DNA from: an archaeon
Lineage (GTDB): Archaea; Micrarchaeota; Micrarchaeia; Norongarragalinales; SBBD01
Assembly (NCBI GenBank): GCA_005239845.1
Contig: SBBD01000138.1
Coordinates: 1 to 20,609 of the forward strand
Direction: 5' to 3'
DNA length: 20,609 nucleotides
Shown: in pieces, positions 6,736 through 12,906 of the stretch
How the letters are laid out: each line of letters opens with the position of its first letter
Position numbering within the stretch: position 1 is the stretch's first letter
The notes under the pieces: generated by a model
What the model was told of the DNA's origin: nothing
The model's database searches: none
Seen by the model: only the letters and a program-made list of their open reading frames with translations
Position numbers and translations under genes: made by a program

Positions 6736-8832
6736 GTGAACTCGCATGGGCCATCCCTTCCTTTTTTCCGACGTGCCGGCCTTGAACTGTTTTGGGGGAA
6801 CCGTTTGAACTTAAAAAGCCTCGGCCTTTCCCTCCCGTCCGGCGAGCCTCCGGCTTGGGCGCGCGCAGCCCGGATTCTTTTGCGGCGTCCGAACGCGGAA
6901 TTCGGGCAAAGCTGCGCCTCGGTTTCCGTCAACGGCTTTCTCGCTCCCAACCGCGACTATCCTTACGAAGGCCTAACCGCCGCCTGTCCGGAGGGGCACT
7001 GGAAATTCTTGGACGCCCTCGCCATCGCTCCCGCTTCTCCAGAAGTGCGCCTGGTCCCTTTAGGCGTGCACGCGTTTCCATGGAAAGCGGTTTACCGCTA
7101 CGCCGTTTTAGAGCGCGAAAAGCACGGAGAACTGCACGCCCAATACTATTTGCTGGGCAAGAGCAAGCACCCGACACTCGAGGTCACCTTTTCCCTGTAC
7201 GGCTGCAGACTCCCCCGAGACCAGCTCCTCCTCTCTCCCCTCGCTGACCTCCGCCCCGTTTCCTCTCCTTCCTCCCCCGAGCTGCACGCCCTTAAAACCA
7301 AGGAAGGCGAAGTCCGCGTCCAACGCAAGGACTCGGGATACGCCCTTCTCTTGCACGCGCGAAAGCTTCGTGCCGTAGAGTCCCTCCGCTTACAGGACTG
7401 GACCTACAAGCTAGGGTACGGGGAACGGGAAGGCGCCCCCGGCTTTCCTCGCTTTATAGGAGAATCCCGCTCCCTCTTTCACGCCGGGGTCTACTCCCTT
7501 CCCCTCCGCTCTACGGCTTCCCTGCAAGCGGTCTGCCTTTGTTCCAACATCACGCCCCGCTTCGAACTTGCCAAACATGACGAAAAAACGGAAACAGCCC
7601 GCCTCCAGCTTTTGCTTTCCCGTTTCGATGTGTTGTTGAAAAAAGCGCAAGAGCGGTGGGGAAAAGAGGCCGCGGAAGCCCTCGCCGCGCGCACGCTCGT
7701 GCTGCTCGACAAATTCTCCTTTTCCGCGCCTCCGGACTCTTTGGATGCAGGGGCTTTCTGGTTCCGGCAAGCCTGGAGCCGCGACCTCTTCGAAGCTGTC
7801 TTCGTGAACTTCGACGCCTTTTACCTCGCCAAAGAACGCTGGCTAAAAAAAGAGCTGCTTTCTTGCTGGAAGCATCAGCACAACGGCTTCCTACCCCGCT
7901 TGCTGGGCTCCCCCGATTCCGGTTCCAGCATCGACGGGACCCTGTTCGCTTTCCTGGCAGGCTTCCTCTTGCTGGAACGGACGCAAGACCCAAAACTCAA
8001 GGCCATGCTCTTGCGCGCCAGCGAGCTCTTTCTCTCTGCCATTAAAGAAAACGGCCTGCTGGACCCCAAGCTCTTCCTCCTGAAAACCGCCGCGGACGCT
8101 TCGTGGATGGATTCGCGCCTTCCCCAGAAAAAAGACCACCAAACTATTCTGGCGCCTTCCCGCCTCCCCCTTTCCTGGATGCAACGGGTTATCCAAACCC
8201 ATTCTGCAGAAGAGGCCGTCCTGTTCTTCAACGAGCCCCATTATTTCCTCGTGGAACTAAACGCCCTGTGGCTCCTCTTTTTGCAGCACTTTCTCGCTTG
8301 GGCTCCCTCGGAAGCCCTGGCGCGCACGAAACGGAATGCCGAGTTCAATTTCAAGAGCCTGTTCTTCGGCTCCACGAGCTACGGCCTGGCGGACGAGTCC
8401 CTGCAGCGCTCTTCCGAAGAAACCGCGTCTTGCCTGCAGGCCGCTGCCCTCGCCTCCTCCCTTTTCTCCAACGAGGAAATCGCGGCCCTGCTTGAGGAAC
8501 ACGCTCCTTCCCTCGTCCAACGCAAAAACCAGTTGTTCGGCGTGCTCGTGAAAAAAGGCCCTCCTTCCGTGTTTTACAACGACTGGCAGTACCATGCCGC
8601 CGTCGTCTGGCCGAAGACGAACCCGTACTTATACTCGCTGCTCACGCGCTCAGGAAGAAAAAGGGAAGCCGAAGAACTTCTGCTCTCCCTCCTCGACCAC
8701 CAACAGAACGAGGGCGCAGTCTTTTACACGCAGGAACTCTTCAGCACCGAAAACGAGTGCACGCCCGTAAAAAACCCCGCGCAGCTCTTCTCGCAATACG
8801 TTCAGCCTTACTACAACTTTCTGGAAGAATAA
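6736..8832 (+). CDS. Glycogen debranching enzyme / amylo-alpha-1,6-glucosidase-like protein
   Basis: A 698-residue protein. The C-terminal half has the (alpha/alpha)6-barrel signatures of the GDE C-terminal (GH133/GH15-like) family: AGAFWFRQAWSRDLFEAVF (about 337-356), TADASWMDSRLP (about 452-463), NEPHYFLVELNALWLLFL (about 498-515) and NDWQYHAAVVWPKTNPY (about 615-631). The N-terminal 300 residues are beta-rich and probably form the accessory sandwich domain. It would hydrolyse alpha-1,6 branch points of glycogen. The start is uncertain: the frame is closed by the stop of the preceding gene at 6706-6708, and the GTG at 6736 is the first plausible start, without a clear ribosome-binding site. 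It is the last gene of the + strand island and is followed by a pyrimidine-rich stretch (about 8855-8880). Confidence 0.8.
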   Translation: MNSHGPSLPFFRRAGLELFWGNRLNLKSLGLSLPSGEPPAWARAARILLRRPNAEFGQSCASVSVNGFLAPNRDYPYEGLTAACPEGHWKFLDALAIAPASPEVRLVPLGVHAFPWKAVYRYAVLEREKHGELHAQYYLLGKSKHPTLEVTFSLYGCRLPRDQLLLSPLADLRPVSSPSSPELHALKTKEGEVRVQRKDSGYALLLHARKLRAVESLRLQDWTYKLGYGEREGAPGFPRFIGESRSLFHAGVYSLPLRSTASLQAVCLCSNITPRFELAKHDEKTETARLQLLLSRFDVLLKKAQERWGKEAAEALAARTLVLLDKFSFSAPPDSLDAGAFWFRQAWSRDLFEAVFVNFDAFYLAKERWLKKELLSCWKHQHNGFLPRLLGSPDSGSSIDGTLFAFLAGFLLLERTQDPKLKAMLLRASELFLSAIKENGLLDPKLFLLKTAADASWMDSRLPQKKDHQTILAPSRLPLSWMQRVIQTHSAEEAVLFFNEPHYFLVELNALWLLFLQHFLAWAPSEALARTKRNAEFNFKSLFFGSTSYGLADESLQRSSEETASCLQAAALASSLFSNEEIAALLEEHAPSLVQRKNQLFGVLVKKGPPSVFYNDWQYHAAVVWPKTNPYLYSLLTRSGRKREAEELLLSLLDHQQNEGAVFYTQELFSTENECTPVKNPAQLFSQYVQPYYNFLEE

Positions 8833-8877
8833 ACGAACGCTCCTGTTCCTCGCGGTCCTCTTGCCTCCCTCTTTCTT

Positions 8878-9279
8878 TTAGTCGCCCGGTTCCTTGGGCA
8901 ATGCTTTTAGCAGCTGGACAACCAAGGCCGATGAAAGCACGGGGCGCGTCATTCCCGCCTGCTGCAACGGGATTTCGTCAACGCTTACGTGCCCCGAATT
9001 AGCGAGTCGGCCAAGCGCTGCCGTCACGCTTTCGTTTTTAGATATTGCTTCCGGGTGCGCCCTTCCGCTCCTCAAGAACAATACGATGGCCTTTCCAACC
9101 CTCAGTTCCTGCAACCGGCGAAGGATCGGAATTTGCGCCTTGTGCGGCTTTCCCCCCTCGTCGTACCAATCGTCTTTCGCAATTTGGTTTCCGGGTTGGT
9201 CGTGTTCCTGCACCACTTGCTCCGCTTTCATGACTTCCATCCTGCGCGTCCAGCTCACGACTTCTTTCCCTCTTTTCAT
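8878..9279 (-). CDS. Hypothetical protein, paralogue of its upstream neighbour
   Basis: A 133-residue protein with no family I recognise. Its C-terminal half, with AIVLFLRSGRAHP and SGHVSVDEIPL, is clearly related to the preceding gene product, which has RVAYFLHRENANP and QGHASVEEIPL, so the two arose by duplication. The first ~45 residues are charged and unlike the partner. The start ATG overlaps the partner's stop as ATGA (9276-9279), which indicates translational coupling in a three-gene operon with rnhB. No signal peptide or membrane segment is seen. Cytoplasmic location is inferred. Confidence 0.65.
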   Translation of the reverse strand: MKRGKEVVSWTRRMEVMKAEQVVQEHDQPGNQIAKDDWYDEGGKPHKAQIPILRRLQELRVGKAIVLFLRSGRAHPEAISKNESVTAALGRLANSGHVSVDEIPLQQAGMTRPVLSSALVVQLLKALPKEPGD

Positions 9280-9689
9280 TTGAGGCGTCTCACGAGTAGC
9301 GCCGTTTGGTATTCTTCGTATCTTCCGCCGGGGGCAGGCGTCAACGGAATCTCTTCTACCGAAGCATGCCCTTGATTCACCAGCTCACGCAGCGCTTGCC
9401 TCAAACGGTCATTCAGCACCCCAAAATGAGGGTTGGCGTTTTCCCGATGAAGAAAATAGGCAACGCGCTCCTGGGGATTCACTTTCCCCAACTGGCGGTG
9501 CAGGATGCCGGCCAAGTCGCCCGGTTTTTCCGATGCATGTCCGACCCATTGCACTCCCTCTAAGTGCACCCCCGAGCCCTTCAGCTTAAGTATTTCCTCC
9601 ACGGGCCTCCCAGAACCTTGGTTCCACGTCATAGGACTTACCCCTTCTTTTTCTCCCGCTTTCCACTCTTTGCTTTCAACCAAAATCAC
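9276..9689 (-). CDS. Hypothetical protein, paralogue of its downstream neighbour
   Basis: A 137-residue protein of unknown function. The C-terminal ~80 residues (LAGILHRQLGKVNP through QGHASVEEIPL to the end) match the next gene product by eye and look like an alpha/beta fold. The GTG start at 9687-9689 lies inside the end of rnhB (14-base overlap); a later start, such as the Met at residue 20, is possible. Being sandwiched and coupled between rnhB and its own paralogue, it is expressed with rnhB, but this gives no firm functional clue. Confidence 0.65.
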   Translation of the reverse strand: MILVESKEWKAGEKEGVSPMTWNQGSGRPVEEILKLKGSGVHLEGVQWVGHASEKPGDLAGILHRQLGKVNPQERVAYFLHRENANPHFGVLNDRLRQALRELVNQGHASVEEIPLTPAPGGRYEEYQTALLVRRLK

Positions 9690-10359
9690 TCAGCTTGACT
9701 TTTGCGGTCTGCAGCTTTTTAATCGTTTCCCACTCGTGCCGCAAGTATTTCTGCAGCCTCGCGTCCTTCTGCCGCCTTTTCACGAACCGCATCGTCCTTT
9801 CGTCGGAAGGATAGCCGCTCCCGAAATCCCCCCCCAGCTCTTGCGCAATCTCGCTCACGCGCCTTTCCCGCAGGCTCTTCGCCAAAATGGACGCTGCCCC
9901 CACTACGACGTATTTCACGTCCGCCTTGTTCTCGCTCACCATTTTAAGCGCCTTCAGCTTTTCCGGCAGGTATTTCCTTATCCTCCGCTCAAACTTTGTT
10001 GCCACGGGGTCCGGCGAGTCCACGAACACGGTATTAATTTCTTGTTTTGATTTTTTCAGTTCCTCATTGATTTTCATTATCCCTTCCGCCACCTTCTTCG
10101 CCTCCAGCTCGTTCAACGACACTTTCCTCCTCATTTCCCTTGTAATCTCTTCCGCGGAAACCTCCACTAAAACGTGTGGCCGATGCTTCAACTTCAGCGC
10201 CAACTTTTCTCTTATCGCTTCCCCCAACATCTTGGAATCCTTCACGCCCATCTTCCGCAAGTTCACCTCCTCTTCTTTCAAGCAGGCAAACACCCCGATG
10301 ACCAGCGGCCCTACGACCGGCCCCCTCCCCGCCTCATCCACTCCCACAATCATGCCCAT
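9676..10359 (-). CDS. rnhB: Ribonuclease HII
   Basis: Cleaves RNA in RNA-DNA hybrids, including single misincorporated ribonucleotides, using two metal ions. The 227-residue length fits archaeal RNase HII. GVDEAGRGPVVGPLV gives D8 and E9, KDSK at 40-43 is the second conserved block, D114 is in VDSPD and D147 in NKADVKYVVVGAASILAK; together D8, E9, D114 and D147 form the expected acidic set. SGYPSD (about 177-182) is also a family motif. The ATG is chosen because GMIVGVDEAGRGP follows at once. It is the first gene of an operon with two small paralogous proteins. Two palindromes lie about 85-120 bases upstream. Confidence 0.95.
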   Translation of the reverse strand: MGMIVGVDEAGRGPVVGPLVIGVFACLKEEEVNLRKMGVKDSKMLGEAIREKLALKLKHRPHVLVEVSAEEITREMRRKVSLNELEAKKVAEGIMKINEELKKSKQEINTVFVDSPDPVATKFERRIRKYLPEKLKALKMVSENKADVKYVVVGAASILAKSLRERRVSEIAQELGGDFGSGYPSDERTMRFVKRRQKDARLQKYLRHEWETIKKLQTAKVKLSDFG

Positions 10360-10442
10360 TTGCTTACCTCATTCTTCGCATGTTTTCTCGCTCTAGCGGC
10401 TTTAATCTCTGCAAAAAGGCGTTCTCATTCTTCGAGTAAACG

Positions 10443-10479
10443 TTCACAATTTATGAATATTGCGTTCACAATTTGTGAA
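10443..10479. promoter_or_regulatory. Two tandem 15-bp palindromes, putative twin operator
   Basis: TTCACAATTTGTGAA (10465-10479) is a perfect 7-1-7 palindrome, and TTCACAATTTATGAA (10443-10457) is the same with one arm mismatch. They are 22 bases apart start to start, about two helical turns, so bound dimers would lie on the same DNA face. A weaker third copy may occur at 10422-10436. They lie between rnhB (-) and tRNA-Trp (+), about 85 bases ahead of rnhB. Confidence 0.6.
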
Positions 10480-10540
10480 TGGTTTCCGGCTCCTTCCACT
10501 TCCTGAACACGAGCTTCTGCAAAATGATGGCCTCGAATCC

Positions 10541-10548
10541 TTTTTATT
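10541..10548 (+). promoter_or_regulatory. TATA-like box of the tRNA-Trp gene
   Basis: TTTTTATT is centred about 32 bases upstream of the mature 5' end at 10577, a usual distance for an archaeal tRNA promoter with a short 5' leader. Confidence 0.5.
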
Positions 10549-10607
10549 CCTGCTTCGCCCATGATTTTCCTGCAACGGGGTCATAGTATAACCTGGTAGA
10601 ACAGTAG

Positions 10608-10670
10608 GGACCTCTTTCTTTTCCAAAAGAAAGACCGCCACGAGAAAGAAAAGGGGCTTTGGTCACTGAA
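10608..10670 (+). other. tRNA-Trp intron 1, 63 nt, at position 30/31
   Basis: A bulge-helix-bulge can be drawn exactly. CAGT (10602-10605) pairs with ACTG (10665-10668) as the 4-bp central helix. The 3-nt bulges are AGG (10606-10608) and AAG (10669-10671). The inner helix is GACC (10609-10612) with GGTC (10661-10664). Cutting after the second base of each bulge joins G10607 to G10671. Because of the repeated G, the boundary is ambiguous by one base without changing the product. The exon-side outer helix is weak (two pairs). The intron also holds a short CTTTCTT/AAGAAAG hairpin. Confidence 0.75.
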
Positions 10671-10677
10671 GCTCCAG

Positions 10678-10807
10678 TTCTCTCATTTCCGAAAGGAAAA
10701 AAGCAGAACGGCCGGGTTGTTACGCAACCCAGGTATGCCGAGCCTCTCCCGAGGCCATGACTAAAACCGCCTGGAGCTCTGAACACATGAAGAGCGCAAC
10801 AGGAGAT
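10678..10807 (+). other. tRNA-Trp intron 2, 130 nt, at the canonical 37/38 position
   Basis: After intron 1 is removed, the anticodon stem GTAGG/CCTGC forms the outer helix. CTCC (10672-10675) pairs with GGAG (10802-10805) as the 4-bp central helix, and the 3-nt bulges are AGT (10676-10678) and ATA (10806-10808). Cuts after the second base of each bulge give G37 and A38. The intron-side helix is poor. Inside are three hairpins: TTTCC-GAAA-GGAAA (about 10686-10699), GGGTTG/CAACCC (about 10714-10730) and GCCTC/GAGGC (about 10742-10755). Box C/D-like elements follow near the 3' end. Confidence 0.75.
10757..10793 (+). ncRNA. Candidate box C/D guide inside tRNA-Trp intron 2
   Basis: Elements in order: a box C-like ATGACTA (10757-10763, 5 of 7 to RUGAUGA), the guide CTGGAGCT (10771-10778), an exact box D' CTGA (10779-10782), a 4-base spacer, and a box C' ATGAAGA (10787-10793, 6 of 7). 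The guide pairs with the tRNA's own anticodon loop. Counting five bases upstream of CTGA gives G10774, which faces C34 (C10674). In Haloferax the tRNA-Trp intron is known to guide Cm34 and Um39; only the C34 guide is visible here. Position 39 is C and no clear terminal box D is seen. Confidence 0.55.
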
Positions 10808-10852
10808 ACCTGCGGATGGGGGTTCGAATCCCCCTGACCCCATGCCTGCGTC

Positions 10853-10872
10853 GGGGGAACCTGGGTTCCCCC
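10853..10872. repeat. GC-rich hairpin just after tRNA-Trp
   Basis: GGGGGAAC and GTTCCCCC form an 8-bp stem with a 4-base loop, starting 11 bases after the tRNA. A smaller GCCCA/TGGGC hairpin follows at 10875-10887. It may stabilise or help end the tRNA transcript; no T tract follows. Confidence 0.5.
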
Positions 10873-10916
10873 TTGCCCAGGCTGGGCGCTCCCCCTCCTA
10901 ATTACGCGTGTCGCCT

Positions 10917-11228
10917 CTACCCCCCTGGCGCATCGGGGGAAGTTTCCCCCTCGCCTTGTGCAGACGCGTCTGCTAATCGCGGACGTTGCCGCCCACGACG
11001 CCGCTGGCTCAACAACCGCCTTATTTTACTGAGCGCTGCCCGGATTTCGTTTGGGGCAGTTTCCCGGCTCGCCGTTTCCAGCTTCTCCACTACTTCAACG
11101 CTCGCCTTGGCTTCCAGCGCGTGCGCCATCCATCGCGTCAAGGTTTGCGTGATGAGCGGGCGAACGGAGGGAAAATAGACGAAAAAAGGTGGCGGCGCTT
11201 CCAGCCCACGTTTCTCGTTCGAGGCCAT
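10917..11228 (-). CDS. Hypothetical protein, 103 residues
   Basis: I recognise no family. The protein starts MASNEKRGLEAPPPFFVYFP. It has a helical middle (about residues 30-75, with LITQTLTRWMAHALEAK and VVEKLETASRETAP) and ends in an arginine-rich then acidic/glycine-rich tail. The main support for it being real is a TATTAATA box centred 26 bases before the ATG, the leaderless arrangement seen elsewhere here. The 3' end overlaps GC-rich hairpins and a palindrome (GCAGACGCGTCTGC, 10960-10973), so the tail may not be conserved. Confidence 0.45.
   Translation of the reverse strand: MASNEKRGLEAPPPFFVYFPSVRPLITQTLTRWMAHALEAKASVEVVEKLETASRETAPNEIRAALSKIRRLLSQRRRGRQRPRLADASAQGEGETSPDAPGG
10935..10950. 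repeat. Second GC-rich hairpin similar to the one at 10853
   Basis: GGGGGAA and TTCCCCC flank a 2-base GT centre. Flanks are shared with the first copy (CGGGGGAA ... TTCCCCCT, then GCC). It falls inside the 3' end of the small hypothetical gene on the - strand. Confidence 0.45.
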
Positions 11229-11250
11229 GCCTGCTTTCAGATTATGCGAA

Positions 11251-11258
11251 TATTAATA
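11251..11258 (-). promoter_or_regulatory. TATA-like box for the 103-residue hypothetical gene
   Basis: TATTAATA, centred about 26 bases upstream of the ATG at 11228, lies in the short gap after the stop of the PEP mobile-domain gene and predicts a leaderless transcript. Confidence 0.45.
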
Positions 11259-11296
11259 CCCAAACGATCCTTCAAATTTTCCTCACGATTCCCCTC

Positions 11297-12823
11297 CTAA
11301 AGCTTGCGAACGATTCCTTTGATAGCATCAACCTCCACGAGGTCGCCGTCCTTCAGCACTTTCGTCGCCACCTTCGTGCCGATGACGCACGGGATTCCCA
11401 GTTCCCTGCTCACGATGGCCGCGTGGCACGTCACGCCTCCCTGTTCCGTCACAATGGCGGCCGCCTTCTTCATCGCGGGCACCACGTCCGGGTTCGTCGC
11501 AATCGCCACCAGAATGTCTCCTGGATTCATTTTCGCCATGTCTTTGGGCTCCAGCACGATTTTCACCGCTCCTTTCGCATATCCGAGAGAAGCGCACTGT
11601 CCCCTGAGCTCGCGTACCTGCTTGTCAATCTTCTCCTCTGCGCTTTCTGCCAGCTTCCTCGCCGCTTCCCCCACGAGCACTTCCGAAAAGCCCTTCTCAA
11701 CGTAAAGTGTGCAGAATCGTGTGCGTTCCCGTAATGCGTACCGGTCTACCTTCCCTTTCAGCAATGCCGCTTCCATTTCCTCGAACAGCATGCACCTTGC
11801 TTCCTGGTTGCTGATTTCCAGTCTATCCGCCATTTCCTGAAGCACGGCATCCGCATGATACATTGCCTTGATCTGCGCGTACCTCCGGTACCATTTCGTG
11901 ATCATGAACTGCGCATAAATGGCGAAAAGCTTTTTGTGGTACTCGTCAAACCCCAACTGTTTCTCCAGCTCCTCTTTTTTCTCGCGATGCTCCTCAATCA
12001 CGTCATCGATTTCCTCGAACGCTTGATGAGGATCCTTCCCTTGCTTGAAAAATTCCGAAAACTCCGCATAGTAGTGTTCCACATGGAACGGAATGCCGTA
12101 ATACATGAACCCGAGGTGCTTGTACTTTTCCGCGTAATCTTCAATCGACTTCCGAATTGCAGGAGGCAACCCGATCCGGATTTGATCCACGGGCTTCGTA
12201 AACATTTCTTTGGCTTGCTTGTCTTTCTCGATTTGCATGGCGATTTGCAAAAACTCCTTCGTTTGCTTATTTTCTACGCTCTCCTCTTCTGGCGTAGTGA
12301 GCGACACGAACCACGTGTTCACTTCCTCCTCGCTTTTCGCTTTCTTCCGCAAATAGTTCTTCAAGAGTTCCGTGTATTCGGGGTAGAACATGTCCGTCGC
12401 GTTGCTCAGCCACCCCCACTCGTAGAGTTCCGTGTGCCGTTCCAGGAAGCCCTTCATTAAGAGCCATATATCCACGTTGCTCCGACTCTTCAGGTCCTGC
12501 CGGTAAATCCTGCTCTCCGTGTAAGCAACCATTGCATCGGACAGGCGCACAATATTTTCATTTATTTTCTTCCCAAAGCGCGGGTCGTCCGCTATTTTCT
12601 TCAACACGTTGCGCGTGAACTCGAGACAGTCCTTCTTCCCGTAATAGAACTTCATGTCCAAGCCGCTGAACACGCCGAGCACTTTGCGGTAATTCCTTCC
12701 CACGGAACGCTCCATGTCGTTAGCGAATGCCCGCATCCATATCTGCGCGAAGAAAAAGTCAAGGTTAGGGATGTCTTCTGCCAGCATCCATTTGTCCCCA
12801 TCGTTGAGAAATTGTCTTTCCAT
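11297..12823 (-). CDS. PEP-utilising enzyme mobile-domain protein without an ATP-grasp domain
   Basis: A 508-residue protein. The last ~110 residues are the swivelling phosphohistidine domain of PEP synthase / pyruvate phosphate dikinase: PGDILVAIATNPDVVPAMKKAAAIVTEQGG is followed by TCHAAIVSRELGIPCVIGT, with the phosphorylatable His at 467. The first ~390 residues are mostly alpha-helical, charged and rich in aromatic residues, with no ATP-grasp (PEP synthase N-terminal) motif and no C-terminal PEP-binding barrel. So it cannot be a complete PEP synthase. It may accept phosphate from a partner, or use the His domain in a different reaction. It starts with ATG at 12823 and has its own promoter with an embedded palindrome. 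The domain call is secure; function is unknown. Confidence 0.8.
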   Translation of the reverse strand: MERQFLNDGDKWMLAEDIPNLDFFFAQIWMRAFANDMERSVGRNYRKVLGVFSGLDMKFYYGKKDCLEFTRNVLKKIADDPRFGKKINENIVRLSDAMVAYTESRIYRQDLKSRSNVDIWLLMKGFLERHTELYEWGWLSNATDMFYPEYTELLKNYLRKKAKSEEEVNTWFVSLTTPEEESVENKQTKEFLQIAMQIEKDKQAKEMFTKPVDQIRIGLPPAIRKSIEDYAEKYKHLGFMYYGIPFHVEHYYAEFSEFFKQGKDPHQAFEEIDDVIEEHREKKEELEKQLGFDEYHKKLFAIYAQFMITKWYRRYAQIKAMYHADAVLQEMADRLEISNQEARCMLFEEMEAALLKGKVDRYALRERTRFCTLYVEKGFSEVLVGEAARKLAESAEEKIDKQVRELRGQCASLGYAKGAVKIVLEPKDMAKMNPGDILVAIATNPDVVPAMKKAAAIVTEQGGVTCHAAIVSRELGIPCVIGTKVATKVLKDGDLVEVDAIKGIVRKL

Positions 12824-12887
12824 GCTATTCTTCCCTCCTTTTCCAGAGCGCTCTATGCTTTAGGCTGGTTGATAAGATTATGCTGGT

Positions 12888-12903
12888 GCCAGCGCACGCT
12901 GGC
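12888..12903. promoter_or_regulatory. 16-bp perfect palindrome in the promoter of the PEP mobile-domain gene
   Basis: GCCAGCGCACGCTGGC has 7-bp arms and a CA centre. It lies between the TATA-like box and the expected transcription start on the - strand, the classic place for an archaeal repressor site. It could alternatively act as a hairpin at the 5' end of the transcript. Confidence 0.55.
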
Positions 12904-12906
12904 GCG

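Larger units (their letters stand above)
10577..10842 (+). tRNA. tRNA-Trp (anticodon CCA) with two introns
   Basis: The acceptor stem is GGGGTCA (10577-10583) with TGACCCC (10835-10841) plus discriminator A10842. The T arm is GGGGG-TTCGAAT-CCCCC (10818-10834). The D arm GTATAACCTGGTAGAAC resembles archaeal tRNA-Trp, with an A-A mismatch in the stem. Joining 10577-10607, 10671-10677 and 10808-10842 gives a 73-nt molecule with anticodon stem GTAGG/CCTGC and loop CTCCAGA. That is the usual archaeal Trp loop with U33 and CCA at 34-36. Without removal of both introns no U33 or sensible anticodon exists. Discriminator A73 and G1-C72 suit Trp. No CCA tail is encoded; ATG follows. Confidence 0.85.

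Noticed and set aside
10730..10812. Alternative exon giving a tRNA-Gly: CAGGT stem, loop with GCC anticodon and ACCTG as 3' stem strand
   Set aside because: A U33 and a GCC triplet are present, but no bulge-helix-bulge can be drawn and the D-arm type fits Trp. The two-intron Trp model explains all parts better.
10577..10842. The structured 266-base stretch as RNase P RNA or a tmRNA-like molecule
   Set aside because: A GAAAGACCGCC string recalls the RNase P conserved region I, but the pairing partner for helix P4 is missing. A tmRNA is not expected in archaea. The T arm, D arm and reconstructed anticodon loop fit tRNA-Trp.
10960..10973. Perfect palindrome GCAGACGCGTCTGC as an operator
   Set aside because: It lies inside the predicted coding part of a small gene, away from any promoter, and no second copy is nearby. 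Chance cannot be excluded.
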